Shown: positions 13,849-25,136, numbered from the stretch's first letter. The stretch is DNA of 32,500 bases from Pseudoalteromonas sp. NC201 (GCF_002850255.1 NZ_CP022522.1:1-32500); one strand, 5' to 3'. Numbers and translations: made by a program. Notes: a model not told the origin generated them from the letters alone.

Positions 13849-15738
13849 ATGACATATTGGTTACCCCGCTTAGCTGCAGGCAGCTTATGTATGGTGAGCT
13901 GGCTCTGTGCAGCCGATAGCACTCACGACGAATTTAAAGAGGCTGAGCGTGTCGCTTGGTCTGGTAATTATAATAATTTTAAAGCTGCAACAGCGCAGCT
14001 CGATCATCCACTTAAGCCATACGTTGAAATGGCATTTTACAAGCGTCACCCTAAACTCAAGTACCAGCAGGAAATTCAGCACTTTTTAACGGTATACGAA
14101 CACACCCCATTAGAATGGCCTGTACGTTCAGCTTGGCTCGATTATTTAAAGCGGTATAAAAAGAAAGCACGATTCATCGAGTTCTATCGTGAAACCAGTG
14201 ATGTTGAACTCAAGTGTACGTATTTGGTGTATCAGTTGGACTTGGGTGCACCGAAAAAAGCCATTCTTGATCAGGTAGCCGATATTTGGACGGTGGGAAA
14301 GTCTCAGCCCAGAGCTTGTGATGGTCTTTTTAACCAATGGCAAAAAGCGGGGTATAGAACGCCTGAGCTAGTCTGGCAGCGAATTTCTAATGCTGCACAA
14401 TCTGGTCAAACGTCACTGCTAGACTATCTTGAGAAGCTGTTACCAAAAAATGAGGCATACCTTGCCGAGCTATATAAAAAGGTTCGCCAAGATCCGAGTG
14501 CCGCTGCCGGGCTTTATCGGTTTAGTAAACGTACTAAAAAAGAAGCCGAAATTGCGGTATATGGTATAAGACGCCTCGTTTGGCGCGATCCTGATTTAGC
14601 GCTGCGTGCCTGGCAGAAGATGCAGGATATGTTTACCTTTACTCAGCGGCAAAAGGATAGTGTTGCTTATCGTTTCGCTCTAGCGCTTGCGTCTAAAGGG
14701 CATGAAGACGCACGGTTTTGGCTTAATAAAGTGCCCAAATCGTTGCAGGACAGAAAGCTACTACAGTGGCTGATGAGTAACATGCTGAAAGAGCAAGATT
14801 GGGAAGGGATTTCGGCCTTATTCGTGGGTCACGAGCAACTAAGCAATGGTCAACAATACTGGCTTGCATATAGCCTCGCGAAGCGTGACGAGTTAGCTAA
14901 GGCTAACGAGATTTGGCAGCAATTAGCACAAGAGCGTGATTACTACGGTTTTTTGGCTGCTGCGCGTTTAGGATTACCAGTCTCACTGAATGAAGAGCCG
15001 TTAAATGTTGACCCCAGCATTGTCGAACGAGTATCTCATGCGCCTGGTTTTAAGCGAGCAAAGGCTTTATACGAACTGGAAAGGTATACTCAAGCACGTC
15101 GAGAGTGGAACTACCTTACTAACACCTCAAGCAAAGAGGAAAAGCTTGCAGCATCCATATTGGCTGCTGACTTTGATTGGTACGACAGCACTATTTTTAC
15201 TCTTGCACAGATCAAAGCTTGGAATTACGTTGATTTGCGTTTCCCGATAGCGTTTAAAGAGCTGTTCACTAAATATAGTGAGCGTAATCGAGTCGATGTT
15301 GCATGGAGCATTGCGATTGCTCGCCGGGAAAGCTCTTTCGCACCGGATGCACGCTCGAGTGCGGATGCTCACGGTTTAATGCAGCTGCTGCCAAGCACTG
15401 CCAAATACGTCAACAACCGCAAACGCGTGGCAAAAAATCGCCTATATCATCCGGCCACAAACATTCGCTTGGGGACCAGTTATTTAGAGTATTTGAAGCG
15501 TAAAAATGCTGGAAATGAGGTTTTGGCGACAGCATCGTACAACGCGGGTTATCATAGAATTAAGCGTTGGCTGCCGTCAGAGGCTATGCCTGCTGAGCTT
15601 TGGATTGAGCTGATCCCGTACCGAGAAACACGTGACTACGTAAAAAATGTGATGGCATATCGACAGGTTTACCATACCCGCCTTGGTCGTGATGGCAACA
15701 TATTGGCAAGTATCTTGGATATGAAAATTGTGAAATAA
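13849..15738 (+). CDS. slt: Soluble lytic murein transglycosylase (Slt70 family)
   Basis: Slt is a periplasmic muramidase-like enzyme that cleaves peptidoglycan glycan strands to form 1,6-anhydromuramic ends. The 629-residue product has a Sec signal peptide (hydrophobic core about residues 8-20, probable cut after LCA), then a long alpha-helical superhelix of the U/L type. The C-terminal lysozyme-like domain carries catalytic Glu494 in ARRESSF, followed by GLMQLLP and ASYNAGYHRIKRW, the standard family 1 motifs. AAGGG is 5 nt upstream of the ATG. It faces fadB and precedes the pepQ-yigZ-trkH group but with about 94 nt between, so it may be transcribed alone. Confidence 0.94.
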   Translation: MTYWLPRLAAGSLCMVSWLCAADSTHDEFKEAERVAWSGNYNNFKAATAQLDHPLKPYVEMAFYKRHPKLKYQQEIQHFLTVYEHTPLEWPVRSAWLDYLKRYKKKARFIEFYRETSDVELKCTYLVYQLDLGAPKKAILDQVADIWTVGKSQPRACDGLFNQWQKAGYRTPELVWQRISNAAQSGQTSLLDYLEKLLPKNEAYLAELYKKVRQDPSAAAGLYRFSKRTKKEAEIAVYGIRRLVWRDPDLALRAWQKMQDMFTFTQRQKDSVAYRFALALASKGHEDARFWLNKVPKSLQDRKLLQWLMSNMLKEQDWEGISALFVGHEQLSNGQQYWLAYSLAKRDELAKANEIWQQLAQERDYYGFLAAARLGLPVSLNEEPLNVDPSIVERVSHAPGFKRAKALYELERYTQARREWNYLTNTSSKEEKLAASILAADFDWYDSTIFTLAQIKAWNYVDLRFPIAFKELFTKYSERNRVDVAWSIAIARRESSFAPDARSSADAHGLMQLLPSTAKYVNNRKRVAKNRLYHPATNIRLGTSYLEYLKRKNAGNEVLATASYNAGYHRIKRWLPSEAMPAELWIELIPYRETRDYVKNVMAYRQVYHTRLGRDGNILASILDMKIVK

Positions 15739-15811
15739 CCGCACATGGCTGGTGCTTAGACTCAGTTCGTCGTTTTTAGGTAGCAGCTATGATAGACTCG
15801 ATAGTATGTGA

Positions 15812-17155
<1,344 letters not shown>

Positions 17156-17187
17156 GCTGACTTCTAGCGCTAAAAGTAAGTATATTT

Positions 17188-17209
17188 GGGGGCCGATTGG
17201 CTCCCTTTT
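17188..17209 (+). terminator. Weak terminator-like hairpin between pepQ and yigZ
   Basis: GGGGGCC / GGCTCCC stem (one G-U pair) with a GATT loop, followed by only four T residues. It lies 32 nt after the pepQ stop and 13 nt before yigZ. It could attenuate transcription into yigZ-trkH rather than end it fully. Confidence 0.45.
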
Positions 17210-17222
17210 AGTTTGGAACATT

Positions 17223-17840
17223 ATGTCTGAATATTTCATTCCGAGTGAATCAATTAGTCATCATGAGGAAATTAAGAAAAGCACGTTTATCGTACATTTG
17301 GCCCACACGCCAACCATCGAAGATGCTAAAGCGTTTATTAAGCAGATTAATGACGCGTATCCTGATGCACGGCACAATTGTTGGGCACACATCGCAGGGG
17401 CACCAGGTGGCAGCCATGTGTTAGGGTTTTCTGATGATGGTGAGCCTAACGGGACCGCTGGTAAGCCAATGCTCAATGTGCTAATGGGATCAGGGATTGG
17501 TGAAATAACCGCGGTGACGACGCGTTATTTTGGCGGTATAAAACTTGGCACCGGGGGGTTGGTTAGAGCTTATGGTGGCACGCTTAATAACGCACTAGCA
17601 CAGCTAAGCACGACTAAAAAAGTACCGGCTTCTATTATTGTTGGCCACAGTGATTACCATCTTCAAGGTGTGATAGAGCAGCTATTACAAAGCCAGTTTA
17701 CAGTGCTAAATTTAGATAAAGAATACACGGCTAATATTACCTGGCAAATAGCAGTAGATAGTCGTGAAACACAACAAATCATTGATGCTATTTATGAATT
17801 AACCAATGGTGTTGTATTATTTAAGCAACTCAAGGAGTAG
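17223..17840 (+). CDS. yigZ: IMPACT/YigZ family protein
   Basis: The 205-residue product matches the YigZ family (204 in E. coli), related to eukaryotic IMPACT, a regulator of translation-stress kinase GCN2. The N-terminal domain carries the family signature TTRYFGGIKLGTGGLVRAYGG, preceded by FSDDGEPNGTAGKPM. The C-terminal half is the second ferredoxin-like domain (DUF1949 type). The bacterial function is not established. It lies between pepQ and trkH exactly as in E. coli. A likely start at ATG 17223 gives MSEYFIPSESI, in line with relatives. Confidence 0.93.
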   Translation: MSEYFIPSESISHHEEIKKSTFIVHLAHTPTIEDAKAFIKQINDAYPDARHNCWAHIAGAPGGSHVLGFSDDGEPNGTAGKPMLNVLMGSGIGEITAVTTRYFGGIKLGTGGLVRAYGGTLNNALAQLSTTKKVPASIIVGHSDYHLQGVIEQLLQSQFTVLNLDKEYTANITWQIAVDSRETQQIIDAIYELTNGVVLFKQLKE

Positions 17841-17903
17841 GTTCTACTTCTTTACATTCACTAATTAACCTCTGGTTAAATAACAAAAAGCGCAGCGTAC
17901 AAA

Positions 17904-19355
17904 ATGCAATTTCGTACCATAATAAAAATACTCGGGCAGTTAGTCGCTCTATTTAGTATCACTATGGTGCCACCAGCCATTGTATCTTTGATATACAAAG
18001 ATGGTGGTGGTGTACCTTTTGTTTTAGCTTTCATTTTTAGTGTGCTGATGGGTTTGTTTGCGTACTACCCAAACCGCAAGGAAAACGGCGATCTTAAAGC
18101 CAGAGAGGGCTTCTTAATCGTTGTTTTATTCTGGTTGGTACTGGGATCGTTTGCATCATTGCCGCTCATTTTCTTAGATAAACCGAATCTATCTTTAGCA
18201 GATGCCGTGTTTGAAGCTTTTTCTGGGCTGACAACTACTGGGGCTACGGTATTGACGGGTATAGAACATTTACCCAAAGCGGTATTATTCTATCGCCAGC
18301 AGTTGCAGTGGCTTGGTGGTATGGGGATCATCGTATTGGCCGTAGCCGTTCTTCCTATGCTTGGGGTTGGTGGCATGCAGTTATATCGTGCCGAAACACC
18401 AGGTCCAGTTAAAGACTCAAAGATGACACCGCGCATTGCCGATACCGCCAAGCACCTTTGGTATATCTATGTGTCTCTAACGGCAGCTTGTACGCTGGCT
18501 TACTGGATAGCAGGAATGAATTGGTTTGATGCTATCTGTCATGCGTTTGCTACGATAGCTATCGGTGGCTTCTCGACTTATGACGCTTCTATGGGCTACT
18601 TCGATAACCCGCTCATTAACGTTATTTGCGTCATCTTCTTGCTGATTGCTGCCATTAACTTCTCGCTACATTATGCTGCTGTGTCGAGCCGCAATATTAA
18701 AGCCTATTTGCGAGATCCTGAGTTTAAAGTCTTTCTATTTATCCAGTTAGCGTTGGTAGTGATTTGTTTTGCGGTATTATCGTCAAGCAATGTCTATGAA
18801 ACGGGTGATGAAACCTTAGATCAAGCGATGTTTCAGGCTGTGTCAATTAGTACGACTGCAGGGTTTGCGACCGATAGCTTCTCAACGTGGCCGCTGTTTC
18901 TACCTATTCTCTTGATTTTCTCTAGCTTCATTGGTGGCTGTGCTGGTTCTACAGGTGGTGGGATGAAGGTTGTGCGTGTCTTCTTACTCTATTTACAGGG
19001 GATCCGCGAGCTTAATCGTTTAGTGCATCCACGCGCTATTTACTCGATAAAATTAGGCCGCAAGGCATTGCCTGATAAAGTGGTGGAAGCAGTGTGGGGG
19101 TTCTTCTCGGCTTATGCGCTGGTGTTTGTGATTATTATGATTGCATTACTGGGGACGGGACTCGATAATATTACTGCATTTTCAGCAACTGCGGCCTGTC
19201 TAAATAACTTGGGCCCAGGATTGGGAAGTGTTGCAGCGCACTACGGCGACATTAGCGATGCAGCAAAGTGGATCCTTACTCTTGCTATGGTCTTTGGCCG
19301 CTTAGAGATCTTCACGTTGTTAGTCTTATTTACTCCTACCTTCTGGCGTGGGTAA
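17904..19355 (+). CDS. trkH: Trk potassium uptake system membrane channel TrkH
   Basis: TrkH is the K+-translocating subunit of the Trk system in the inner membrane, gated by TrkA. The 483-residue protein equals the E. coli length. It has the four M1-P-M2 repeats of the superfamily; the first filter loop reads TTTGATV (starting Thr110), later ones are ATIAIGGFST, STTAGFATD and NNLGPGLGS. Many hydrophobic segments alternate through the sequence. Its partner TrkA is encoded in this window on the other strand, at 20933-22309, in the rsmB operon. It is the last gene of pepQ-yigZ-trkH. Confidence 0.97.
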   Translation: MQFRTIIKILGQLVALFSITMVPPAIVSLIYKDGGGVPFVLAFIFSVLMGLFAYYPNRKENGDLKAREGFLIVVLFWLVLGSFASLPLIFLDKPNLSLADAVFEAFSGLTTTGATVLTGIEHLPKAVLFYRQQLQWLGGMGIIVLAVAVLPMLGVGGMQLYRAETPGPVKDSKMTPRIADTAKHLWYIYVSLTAACTLAYWIAGMNWFDAICHAFATIAIGGFSTYDASMGYFDNPLINVICVIFLLIAAINFSLHYAAVSSRNIKAYLRDPEFKVFLFIQLALVVICFAVLSSSNVYETGDETLDQAMFQAVSISTTAGFATDSFSTWPLFLPILLIFSSFIGGCAGSTGGGMKVVRVFLLYLQGIRELNRLVHPRAIYSIKLGRKALPDKVVEAVWGFFSAYALVFVIIMIALLGTGLDNITAFSATAACLNNLGPGLGSVAAHYGDISDAAKWILTLAMVFGRLEIFTLLVLFTPTFWRG

Positions 19356-19364
19356 CTGTGCTTA

Positions 19365-19397
19365 AGTTGTGGGCTCTTTTGCTAGGAGCCTACAACT
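19365..19397. other. Hairpin downstream of trkH without T-tract
   Basis: AGTTGTGGGCTC pairs with GAGCCTACAACT over 12 bp (one G-U) around a 9-nt loop, 10 nt after the trkH stop. There is no T run after it, so it is not a classic intrinsic terminator. It may stabilise the 3' end of the mRNA or work with Rho. Confidence 0.5.
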
Positions 19398-19428
19398 GAC
19401 AGTACCACTACCTTGTTTCTGCCCTTTG

Positions 19429-19441
19429 TGACAAGTTGTCA
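19429..19441. promoter_or_regulatory. Perfect inverted repeat upstream of the unknown gene
   Basis: TGACAAGTTGTCA is a 6-1-6 perfect inverted repeat 70-80 nt before the start of the unrecognised gene at 19512, a plausible position for an operator. The cognate regulator is not known. Confidence 0.35.
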
Positions 19442-19511
19442 TCTTCCTTTTGAACTTCGCAAAGAAAAAGTTAATAAAAATTTCAAAAACTCGGATTTTC
19501 GGGGTTTTCAA

Positions 19512-20045
19512 GTGTCAGTATTTTTACAACGATTTAACTTGGAGGCGACGATATTGCTTGCCACACGCTTTTCAGATAAAGGGTTTAAAGTGATTGAGGG
19601 ATTTGCTGCTAGCCATGAGCAGGACTTGGGTATGCAGCTTATAGAACGAAGCGTAATACAGTTAAATAGCTTAATCGATGAGGTCGGTTACTTGCAACAT
19701 AACCAGCCCACATTAGGTAGTGCTCAATCATATGACTTGTTTCATCAAATTGGCTGTGAGAGTGGTATACGGTTTGTTGTTCAAGTGATTTCAGAAAATG
19801 AGCTCTGGCAAAAGCGCCAAATACCAGCGATTGTCGATGACTTCGAGACGGAGGGAGCAGGCTGCTTATTCAAACATGATGTCTCGGGTATATTATTTGT
19901 TGCTAAGCGTAACAGCGAACCTATGATGTTGTTTATTGAGGATAACGAGCTTGGTATGCCACAAAGTTCGCTTGAGGTACAAAGTAAAATGATGACGTTA
20001 AGAGATGGTGCGATAATATTAAAAAGCCATTTTTTAGTCAAATAG
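19512..20045 (+). CDS. Hypothetical protein, family not recognised
   Basis: I do not recognise this protein. From a GTG at 19512 (GGGG 7 nt upstream) it has 177 residues; a TTG at 19554 with a better GGAGG (19541-19545) 8 nt upstream would give 163. The reading frame is open further upstream to 19413, but that part is lysine/phenylalanine-rich and not convincing. The product appears soluble: no signal peptide, membrane segment or cysteine cluster. It has mixed alpha/beta composition with segments such as DLGMQLIERSVIQLNSLIDEV and SGILFVAKR. It sits alone between trkH and a PilZ gene on the same strand, about 156 nt after trkH and 128 nt before the PilZ gene. Confidence 0.6.
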   Translation: MSVFLQRFNLEATILLATRFSDKGFKVIEGFAASHEQDLGMQLIERSVIQLNSLIDEVGYLQHNQPTLGSAQSYDLFHQIGCESGIRFVVQVISENELWQKRQIPAIVDDFETEGAGCLFKHDVSGILFVAKRNSEPMMLFIEDNELGMPQSSLEVQSKMMTLRDGAIILKSHFLVK

Positions 20046-20129
20046 ATGGATCTTTGCTAGATATTGCTGATGGTCGGGGAGTTGTAATTAATCTGAATTC
20101 AGTTTTAAATGGCCTTCCGCTAAAACTGC

Positions 20130-20135
20130 TACAAT
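20130..20135 (+). promoter_or_regulatory. Candidate -10 element upstream of the PilZ gene
   Basis: TACAAT is a five-of-six -10 match, 38 nt before the ATG at 20174. An inverted repeat AGTTTTA (20101-20107) / TAAAACT (20121-20127) lies directly upstream, covering where a -35 element would be. No good -35 hexamer is seen, so activation by a bound regulator is possible. Confidence 0.3.
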
Positions 20136-20173
20136 AAAAAAGTAGTAGAGTGAACTCAGGAAGGGTTGGATCC

Positions 20174-20857
20174 ATGTTAAAAACTCAAGAGGTTGGGCAA
20201 GAAACTTTGCTCACCGCAATCAGCGCTGGAAGTATTGTTGATTTAGAAATTTGTTTACCGGCAAATAGTAAAAGAATAAAAACAGAATATGTCGGTATGC
20301 TACAAGGGGCGTTTTTAATTCTTAACCATCCCAACCCTAAGCGATTAGGCGCGGCGCTGGACTTTGTTATGGAAGGGACTTCGGTTATCGTTCGGGCTTT
20401 GCTCGAAAATGGTGATGGCCAAGTCATTGCATTCAAATCGCAAATCAAAGCGGTTTCAGTCCATCCCGCGCGGCTTATTTTTCTCTATTTACCCGAAAAG
20501 GTACAAACATACAAACTCCGCTCGCAAAACCGGGTGCCAACCTTAATCCCCGCTAAGTTTCACTGTCATGGCAGCAAAGATGTTGGGGTAATAAAGGACA
20601 TCTCACTTGCTGGTTTACAGCTCGACTTAACGTCAATTGATGCTGAACATATGGAAGAAGGTTTAAAGTGCGAAGTGTTTATCGAAGGTAAAGAAGGGAA
20701 TCAGATCTCGCTAGAAGGGGATATTCGGCGTATAAAAAGTCATGAGCAAATCGTCTCTCTAGGCATTCACTTAACCTCAGAACCAGAAATAATCCGCAGC
20801 GTATTAAAAGACTATTTAATCGATTTATCTATTTTTCAAGACCAACAAGATACCTAG
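20174..20857 (+). CDS. PilZ domain protein (YcgR-like cyclic di-GMP receptor)
   Basis: The product has a YcgR-N-like N-terminal domain (about residues 1-110) followed by a PilZ domain. The c-di-GMP-binding signatures are both present: RSQNR (116-120, pattern RxxxR) and DISLAG (142-147, pattern D/NxSxxG). This two-domain layout is typical of YcgR-type receptors, which bind c-di-GMP and brake flagellar motors, although other outputs exist. ATG 20174 is chosen because AGGAAGGG lies 8 nt upstream; a GTG at 20150 would add eight residues without a ribosome-binding site. Length is 227 residues, slightly short of E. coli YcgR (244). It is not near flagellar genes; it converges on trkA. Function beyond c-di-GMP binding is inferred. 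Confidence 0.85.
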   Translation: MLKTQEVGQETLLTAISAGSIVDLEICLPANSKRIKTEYVGMLQGAFLILNHPNPKRLGAALDFVMEGTSVIVRALLENGDGQVIAFKSQIKAVSVHPARLIFLYLPEKVQTYKLRSQNRVPTLIPAKFHCHGSKDVGVIKDISLAGLQLDLTSIDAEHMEEGLKCEVFIEGKEGNQISLEGDIRRIKSHEQIVSLGIHLTSEPEIIRSVLKDYLIDLSIFQDQQDT

Positions 20858-20932
20858 TGAGTACGGCGCTTTACACCATTTAAATGAGATAATTCACCCT
20901 TTAAATTGATTGGAGAATTAACTCAATTGGCA

Positions 20933-22309
20933 TTAAACGAATAAAGCGCTTACCTGGAAGAGTTTTTCCACAACACCGATTTGCTTTTTATCGATTAGGA
21001 ACATGATCACATGGTCGCCAGAGAGAATTATAGTATCGTCATGTGCGATCAGTACATCTTCATCACGGACAATGGCACCGATAGTCGCACCCGGCGGTAA
21101 TTTGATATCGCGAATAGCACGACCGACAACCTTAGAGGTGTTTTCATCGCCATGTGCTACAGCTTCAATGGCCTCTGCAGCACCTTTACGCAATGAATAA
21201 ACGTTAACGATATCTCCACGACGAACATGGGTGAGTAGCGCTGATATAGTCGCTTGCTGTGGTGAGATGGCAATATCAATGTCGCCACCTTGCACGAGGT
21301 CGACATAGGCACCACGTTGAATAAGCGCCATGGTCTTTTGTACGCCCATACGTTTTGCAAGCATCGCAGCCATAATATTGGCTTCGTCGTCATTCGTCAC
21401 CGCGATGAACACGTCTACTTGCTCTATATGTTCTTCTGATAGCAGTTCTTGGTCTGAGGCATCGCCACAAAAAACTACTGTATTATCAAGCGTTTCAGAT
21501 AGTTGTGTGGCACGAGCTTGATTGCGTTCAATAAGCTTGACGCTATGGTTCTTGTCTAATGAACTTGCCAATCCCGCACCTATGTTACCGCCACCGGCAA
21601 TCATAATTTTCTTGTAAGAGCGTTCGAGCTTTTGTAGCTCGTTCATGACCGCACGAATATGCTTGGTTGCGGCGATAAAGAAGACTTCATCATCGGCTTC
21701 AATTACGGTGGTGCCGAGTGGCTTGATGGCTTTGCCTTGGCGATAAATAGCGGCAACGCGGGTGTCGACGTTTGGAATATGCTCTTTTAATGCAGAAAGT
21801 GCATAGCCAACGAGTAAACCGCCGTAATAAGCTTTAACCGCCACGAGTGACAGCATGCCCTCTGCAAATTGCAACACCTGCAAAGCGCCTGGGTAATCTA
21901 TTAGCCTGCGGATATATTGCGTTACTAGCTGCTCCGGTGCGATGTAATGGTCGACCGGTAGGTCGTCATTGTGAAACAGCTTTTCTTTGTACTTTAAGTA
22001 TTGCTCAGAGCGGATCCGCGCAATTTTGGTCGGCGTATTGAAAATACTATAGGCAACCTGGCACGCAACCATATTAACCTCATCCGAGCTGGTTACGGCG
22101 ATTATCATGTCGGCGTCCTCAGCACCTGCTTGACGTAAGATCTCAGGGTGAGCACTGTGGCCAGTGACTCCCTGTAGATCGTATTTGTCTTGCAGCTCTC
22201 TTAAGCGCTCGCCATCGATGTCGACAACGGTAATTTCATTTTCTTCACCGACGAGGTTTTCTGCCAGTGTCCCGCCGACTTGGCCGGCGCCTAAGATGAT
22301 GATTTTCAT
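20933..22309 (-). CDS. trkA: Trk system potassium uptake protein TrkA
   Basis: TrkA is the cytoplasmic NAD(H)/nucleotide-binding subunit that gates TrkH. The 458-residue protein (458 in E. coli) holds two tandem RCK units: the first Rossmann fold begins with [13 protein letters not shown] at residue 7, the second with [12 protein letters not shown] near residue 235. Each is followed by an RCK-C domain; the last covers about residues 370-455. It is the distal gene of the minus-strand def-fmt-rsmB-trkA operon, 22 nt after rsmB, the same order as in E. coli. Its partner trkH is 1.6 kb away on the other strand. Confidence 0.97.
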   Translation of the reverse strand: MKIIILGAGQVGGTLAENLVGEENEITVVDIDGERLRELQDKYDLQGVTGHSAHPEILRQAGAEDADMIIAVTSSDEVNMVACQVAYSIFNTPTKIARIRSEQYLKYKEKLFHNDDLPVDHYIAPEQLVTQYIRRLIDYPGALQVLQFAEGMLSLVAVKAYYGGLLVGYALSALKEHIPNVDTRVAAIYRQGKAIKPLGTTVIEADDEVFFIAATKHIRAVMNELQKLERSYKKIMIAGGGNIGAGLASSLDKNHSVKLIERNQARATQLSETLDNTVVFCGDASDQELLSEEHIEQVDVFIAVTNDDEANIMAAMLAKRMGVQKTMALIQRGAYVDLVQGGDIDIAISPQQATISALLTHVRRGDIVNVYSLRKGAAEAIEAVAHGDENTSKVVGRAIRDIKLPPGATIGAIVRDEDVLIAHDDTIILSGDHVIMFLIDKKQIGVVEKLFQVSALFV

Positions 22310-22331
22310 ATTGGTTACGGTCGATTTTCTA

Positions 22332-23615
22332 TTATTGTTTTGTCAACTTTGCGTAGTAAAACCCATCACTCAATCCGGGTAATAGCTGCAAGCCTGGTTG
22401 TGTTTGTGTGTCTGCATCATGCAAAGGTACAAGCGTTGCATCAGAGGTCGCAGAAAGAAAGCGTGCGATCTGTTGCTGGTTCTCTTGTGGTAGTACCGAG
22501 CAGGTAGCATAAACTAGTGTGCCACCGGGCTTAAGCAATGGCCAGATTTTATCAATAATTTGTGCCTGTAACGTCACCAAGTTATCAATATCAGAAGCAC
22601 GTCTTAGCCATTTGATGTCCGGGTGTCTTCTAATAACACCAGTTGCAGAGCAAGGTACATCCAATAAGATGCGATCATATTGCTCGCCATCCCACCATGC
22701 TTCGGGGTCACTTGCATCGCCCTCAAGGCATTTGGCCGACAATCCGATCCGCTCAAGGTTTTGCTCCACACGTAGCAAGCGATCACCATCAGCATCAATT
22801 GCAGTCACTTTGGCATCTGCCAACTCCAAAATATGACAAGTCTTACCGCCAGGGGCGGCACAAGCATCAAGGATATTTTCACCTGCTTGTGGTGCTAATA
22901 ATCTCGCGGCTTTTTGGGCAGCGGCGTCTTGCACTGAGCAAGCGCCAGCAGCAAATTGTGGTAGTGCGTAAACGTCGATTGGGCTATCAAGTAAGATCCC
23001 GTCAGGGTATTCGCTATGAAGCTGATAGGCTACCCCTTCTTGGTCTAGCAGAGCTGCATAATCGGCAGTAGAGAATTGCGATTGGTTAACACGCAGCCAC
23101 ATTGGTGCTTGTTGTTGGTTCGCTTCTAAAATAGCTTGCCATTGAGTTGGGTAAGCTGCTTTTAGTTGATTGATAAACCAGCCTGGGTGGTTGTATAAAC
23201 AAGCTGGGATTTCGGCAGCGCTGGTTTCTAATTCGACCTGATGACGTTGGAAGCTGCGTAAAATTGCATTAACTAAGCCTTTCATGCCGGGCGCTCTTAG
23301 TGGCGTAAGTGCGTTTACCGTTTCGGCTACTGCAGCATGAGCTGGTACACGCATATGTTGCAGTTGGTAAATACCCACATACAGCAAAAACTGGAAAACA
23401 CGGCGCTTACCTTTAAGTGGTTGCTCAAGTAATTGCTGGCAATAATGTTCAAGCGAAGGCAAGTACCTTAATACGCCATAGCAAATTTGCTGTAGCAAGG
23501 CTTTGTCTTTACCGTCTAACTGGCTGGTGGCAAGTGGTAATTGAGCACTTAACGATGCGCCTTTATCGACGACTTGAAATAGGGTTTGGGCGGCAAGTGC
23601 GCGAACATTACTCAC
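22332..23615 (-). CDS. rsmB: 16S rRNA m5C967 methyltransferase RsmB
   Basis: RsmB methylates C967 of 16S rRNA using SAM. The 427-residue product has an N-terminal NusB-like RNA-binding domain (about 1-140) and a Rossmann methyltransferase domain containing [12 protein letters not shown] and the two catalytic-cysteine motifs, [10 protein letters not shown] and [11 protein letters not shown]. Length matches E. coli (429). The start is a GTG at 23615 that overlaps the fmt TGA in a GTGA junction (23612-23615), so it is translationally coupled to fmt. Second last in def-fmt-rsmB-trkA. Confidence 0.96.
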   Translation of the reverse strand: MSNVRALAAQTLFQVVDKGASLSAQLPLATSQLDGKDKALLQQICYGVLRYLPSLEHYCQQLLEQPLKGKRRVFQFLLYVGIYQLQHMRVPAHAAVAETVNALTPLRAPGMKGLVNAILRSFQRHQVELETSAAEIPACLYNHPGWFINQLKAAYPTQWQAILEANQQQAPMWLRVNQSQFSTADYAALLDQEGVAYQLHSEYPDGILLDSPIDVYALPQFAAGACSVQDAAAQKAARLLAPQAGENILDACAAPGGKTCHILELADAKVTAIDADGDRLLRVEQNLERIGLSAKCLEGDASDPEAWWDGEQYDRILLDVPCSATGVIRRHPDIKWLRRASDIDNLVTLQAQIIDKIWPLLKPGGTLVYATCSVLPQENQQQIARFLSATSDATLVPLHDADTQTQPGLQLLPGLSDGFYYAKLTKQ

Positions 23616-24559
23616 GCTTCACCAACCTTAGCACCAATTGCTACCCAGTCAGCTCGACCATTCAAAAAGTCTTGTGCAGACATGGGCTTTTTACCTTGTG
23701 GTTGCAAGGTTTGAATTTCTAATGACTGTGTGCCACAGGCAATTACAATACCGTGCTTGTCCGCACGTAGCACATGTCCTGCATCACCTTGTTCGTCAAC
23801 TACCTTCGCTTGCCAAATCTTGACGCTGTTACCCGCCATATTGGTAAAGCAAACCGGCCATGGATTAAATGCGCGGATGTTACGTTCAATTTGCGCGGCT
23901 TCCATCAGCCAGTCAATCTCGGCTTCTTCTTTGCTTAGCTTCTTAGCATAATTCGCTAGTGTATCGTCTTGCTTTTCTGGCGTGATTTCGCCCGCAGATA
24001 AGCGTGCTAGCGTATCGATCAGTGCATCAGGGCCAAGTTCAGCAAGCTTGTTGTAGAGATCTGCACTGGTATCAGTAGCTGTAATAGGGCAGCGGGCGAT
24101 GTGCAACATATCACCGGTATCTAGGCCCTCATCCATTTGCATGATGGTTACGCCAGTTTCATTGTCGCCAGCCCAAATAGCACGCTGAATAGGCGCTGCG
24201 CCTCGCCATCGTGGTAAAATTGAGCCATGAACATTCAGGCACCCAAGTCTAGGAGTATCTAAAATAGTTTTTGGTAATAATACTCCGTAGGCAACAACAA
24301 TCATGACATCGGCATCAAGCGCGGCTAGCTCTGCCTGTGCGTCCGATGTTTTTAATGATTGCGGTTGTAGCACTGGCAGGTTGTGTTCTTGTGCTAATAC
24401 TTTTACTTCACATGCTTTGAGCTTTTTACCACGTCCAGCTGGACGGTCGGGTGGGCAGTACACTGCCACGACGTCATGTTGTGATTGAATAAGTGCGTCA
24501 AGGTGGCGCGCTGCAAAATCAGGCGTGCCTGCGAAAACGATACGCAAAGGATTACTCAC
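23612..24559 (-). CDS. fmt: Methionyl-tRNA formyltransferase
   Basis: Fmt formylates initiator Met-tRNA with 10-formyl-tetrahydrofolate. The 315-residue protein (315 in E. coli) begins with [16 protein letters not shown]. The catalytic triad is present as Asn109 and His111 in [16 protein letters not shown] and Asp147 in [10 protein letters not shown]-terminal OB-fold tRNA-binding domain follows. The start codon is GTG (24557-24559) with AGGG 5 nt upstream. It is 33 nt after def and overlaps rsmB by four bases. Together with def it forms the start/finish pair of the N-formyl cycle. Confidence 0.97.
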   Translation of the reverse strand: MSNPLRIVFAGTPDFAARHLDALIQSQHDVVAVYCPPDRPAGRGKKLKACEVKVLAQEHNLPVLQPQSLKTSDAQAELAALDADVMIVVAYGVLLPKTILDTPRLGCLNVHGSILPRWRGAAPIQRAIWAGDNETGVTIMQMDEGLDTGDMLHIARCPITATDTSADLYNKLAELGPDALIDTLARLSAGEITPEKQDDTLANYAKKLSKEEAEIDWLMEAAQIERNIRAFNPWPVCFTNMAGNSVKIWQAKVVDEQGDAGHVLRADKHGIVIACGTQSLEIQTLQPQGKKPMSAQDFLNGRADWVAIGAKVGEA

Positions 24560-24592
24560 GAAATACCCTAAAATCAGTTGGTTGGAGATTGG

Positions 24593-25105
24593 TTAAGCTT
24601 GCTTTGCAGCGAACTTAGCTTCTTTTTCAAGCTTCTTACGAATACGGTCACGTTTAAGTGGTGATAGGTAATCGATAAATAGCTTACCAACTAAGTGGTC
24701 TAATTCGTGTTGAATACAAACGGCAAGCAAACCATCAGCGTCCAGCTCATATGTTTCACCACGTTCGTTCGTTGCCTTTACCGTGACCGTTTCAGCGCGA
24801 TCTACTTTTGCGTATGAATATGGTACTGACAAGCAGCCTTCTTCGCTCACTGTAGTACCATCGCGTTTGGTTATTTCTGGGTTGATTAATACGCGTGGCT
24901 CATCGCGCTCTTCAGAAACGTCAATAACGACGATACGCTGATGAATATCAACTTGCGTAGCCGCAAGGCCGATACCATTTTCATCATACATTGTTTCCAG
25001 CATGTCTTTAACTATTTGACGTACTTCGTCATTAACCTCTGCTACAGGCTGTGCAACAGTGCGTAAACGCTCGTCTGGAAACTTTAAAACTTCTAATATA
25101 GCCAT
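24593..25105 (-). CDS. def: Peptide deformylase
   Basis: Def removes the formyl group from nascent proteins as they leave the ribosome. The 170-residue protein carries all three signature motifs: GIGLAATQ (44-51), EGCLS with metal ligand Cys91, and HELDH with ligands His133 and His137 and catalytic Glu134. Fe2+ is the usual metal. Its length matches E. coli (169). It is the first gene of def-fmt-rsmB-trkA and is transcribed divergently from the LysM gene, with a likely promoter at 25137-25164. Confidence 0.97.
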   Translation of the reverse strand: MAILEVLKFPDERLRTVAQPVAEVNDEVRQIVKDMLETMYDENGIGLAATQVDIHQRIVVIDVSEERDEPRVLINPEITKRDGTTVSEEGCLSVPYSYAKVDRAETVTVKATNERGETYELDADGLLAVCIQHELDHLVGKLFIDYLSPLKRDRIRKKLEKEAKFAAKQA

Positions 25106-25136
25106 GATTACCCTAAATCAATTTATCGTGTAAGCT

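Noticed and set aside
20964..20972. DnaA-box-like TTTTCCACA in the 3' part of trkA
   Set aside because: One mismatch and isolated inside a coding sequence; no sign of an origin.
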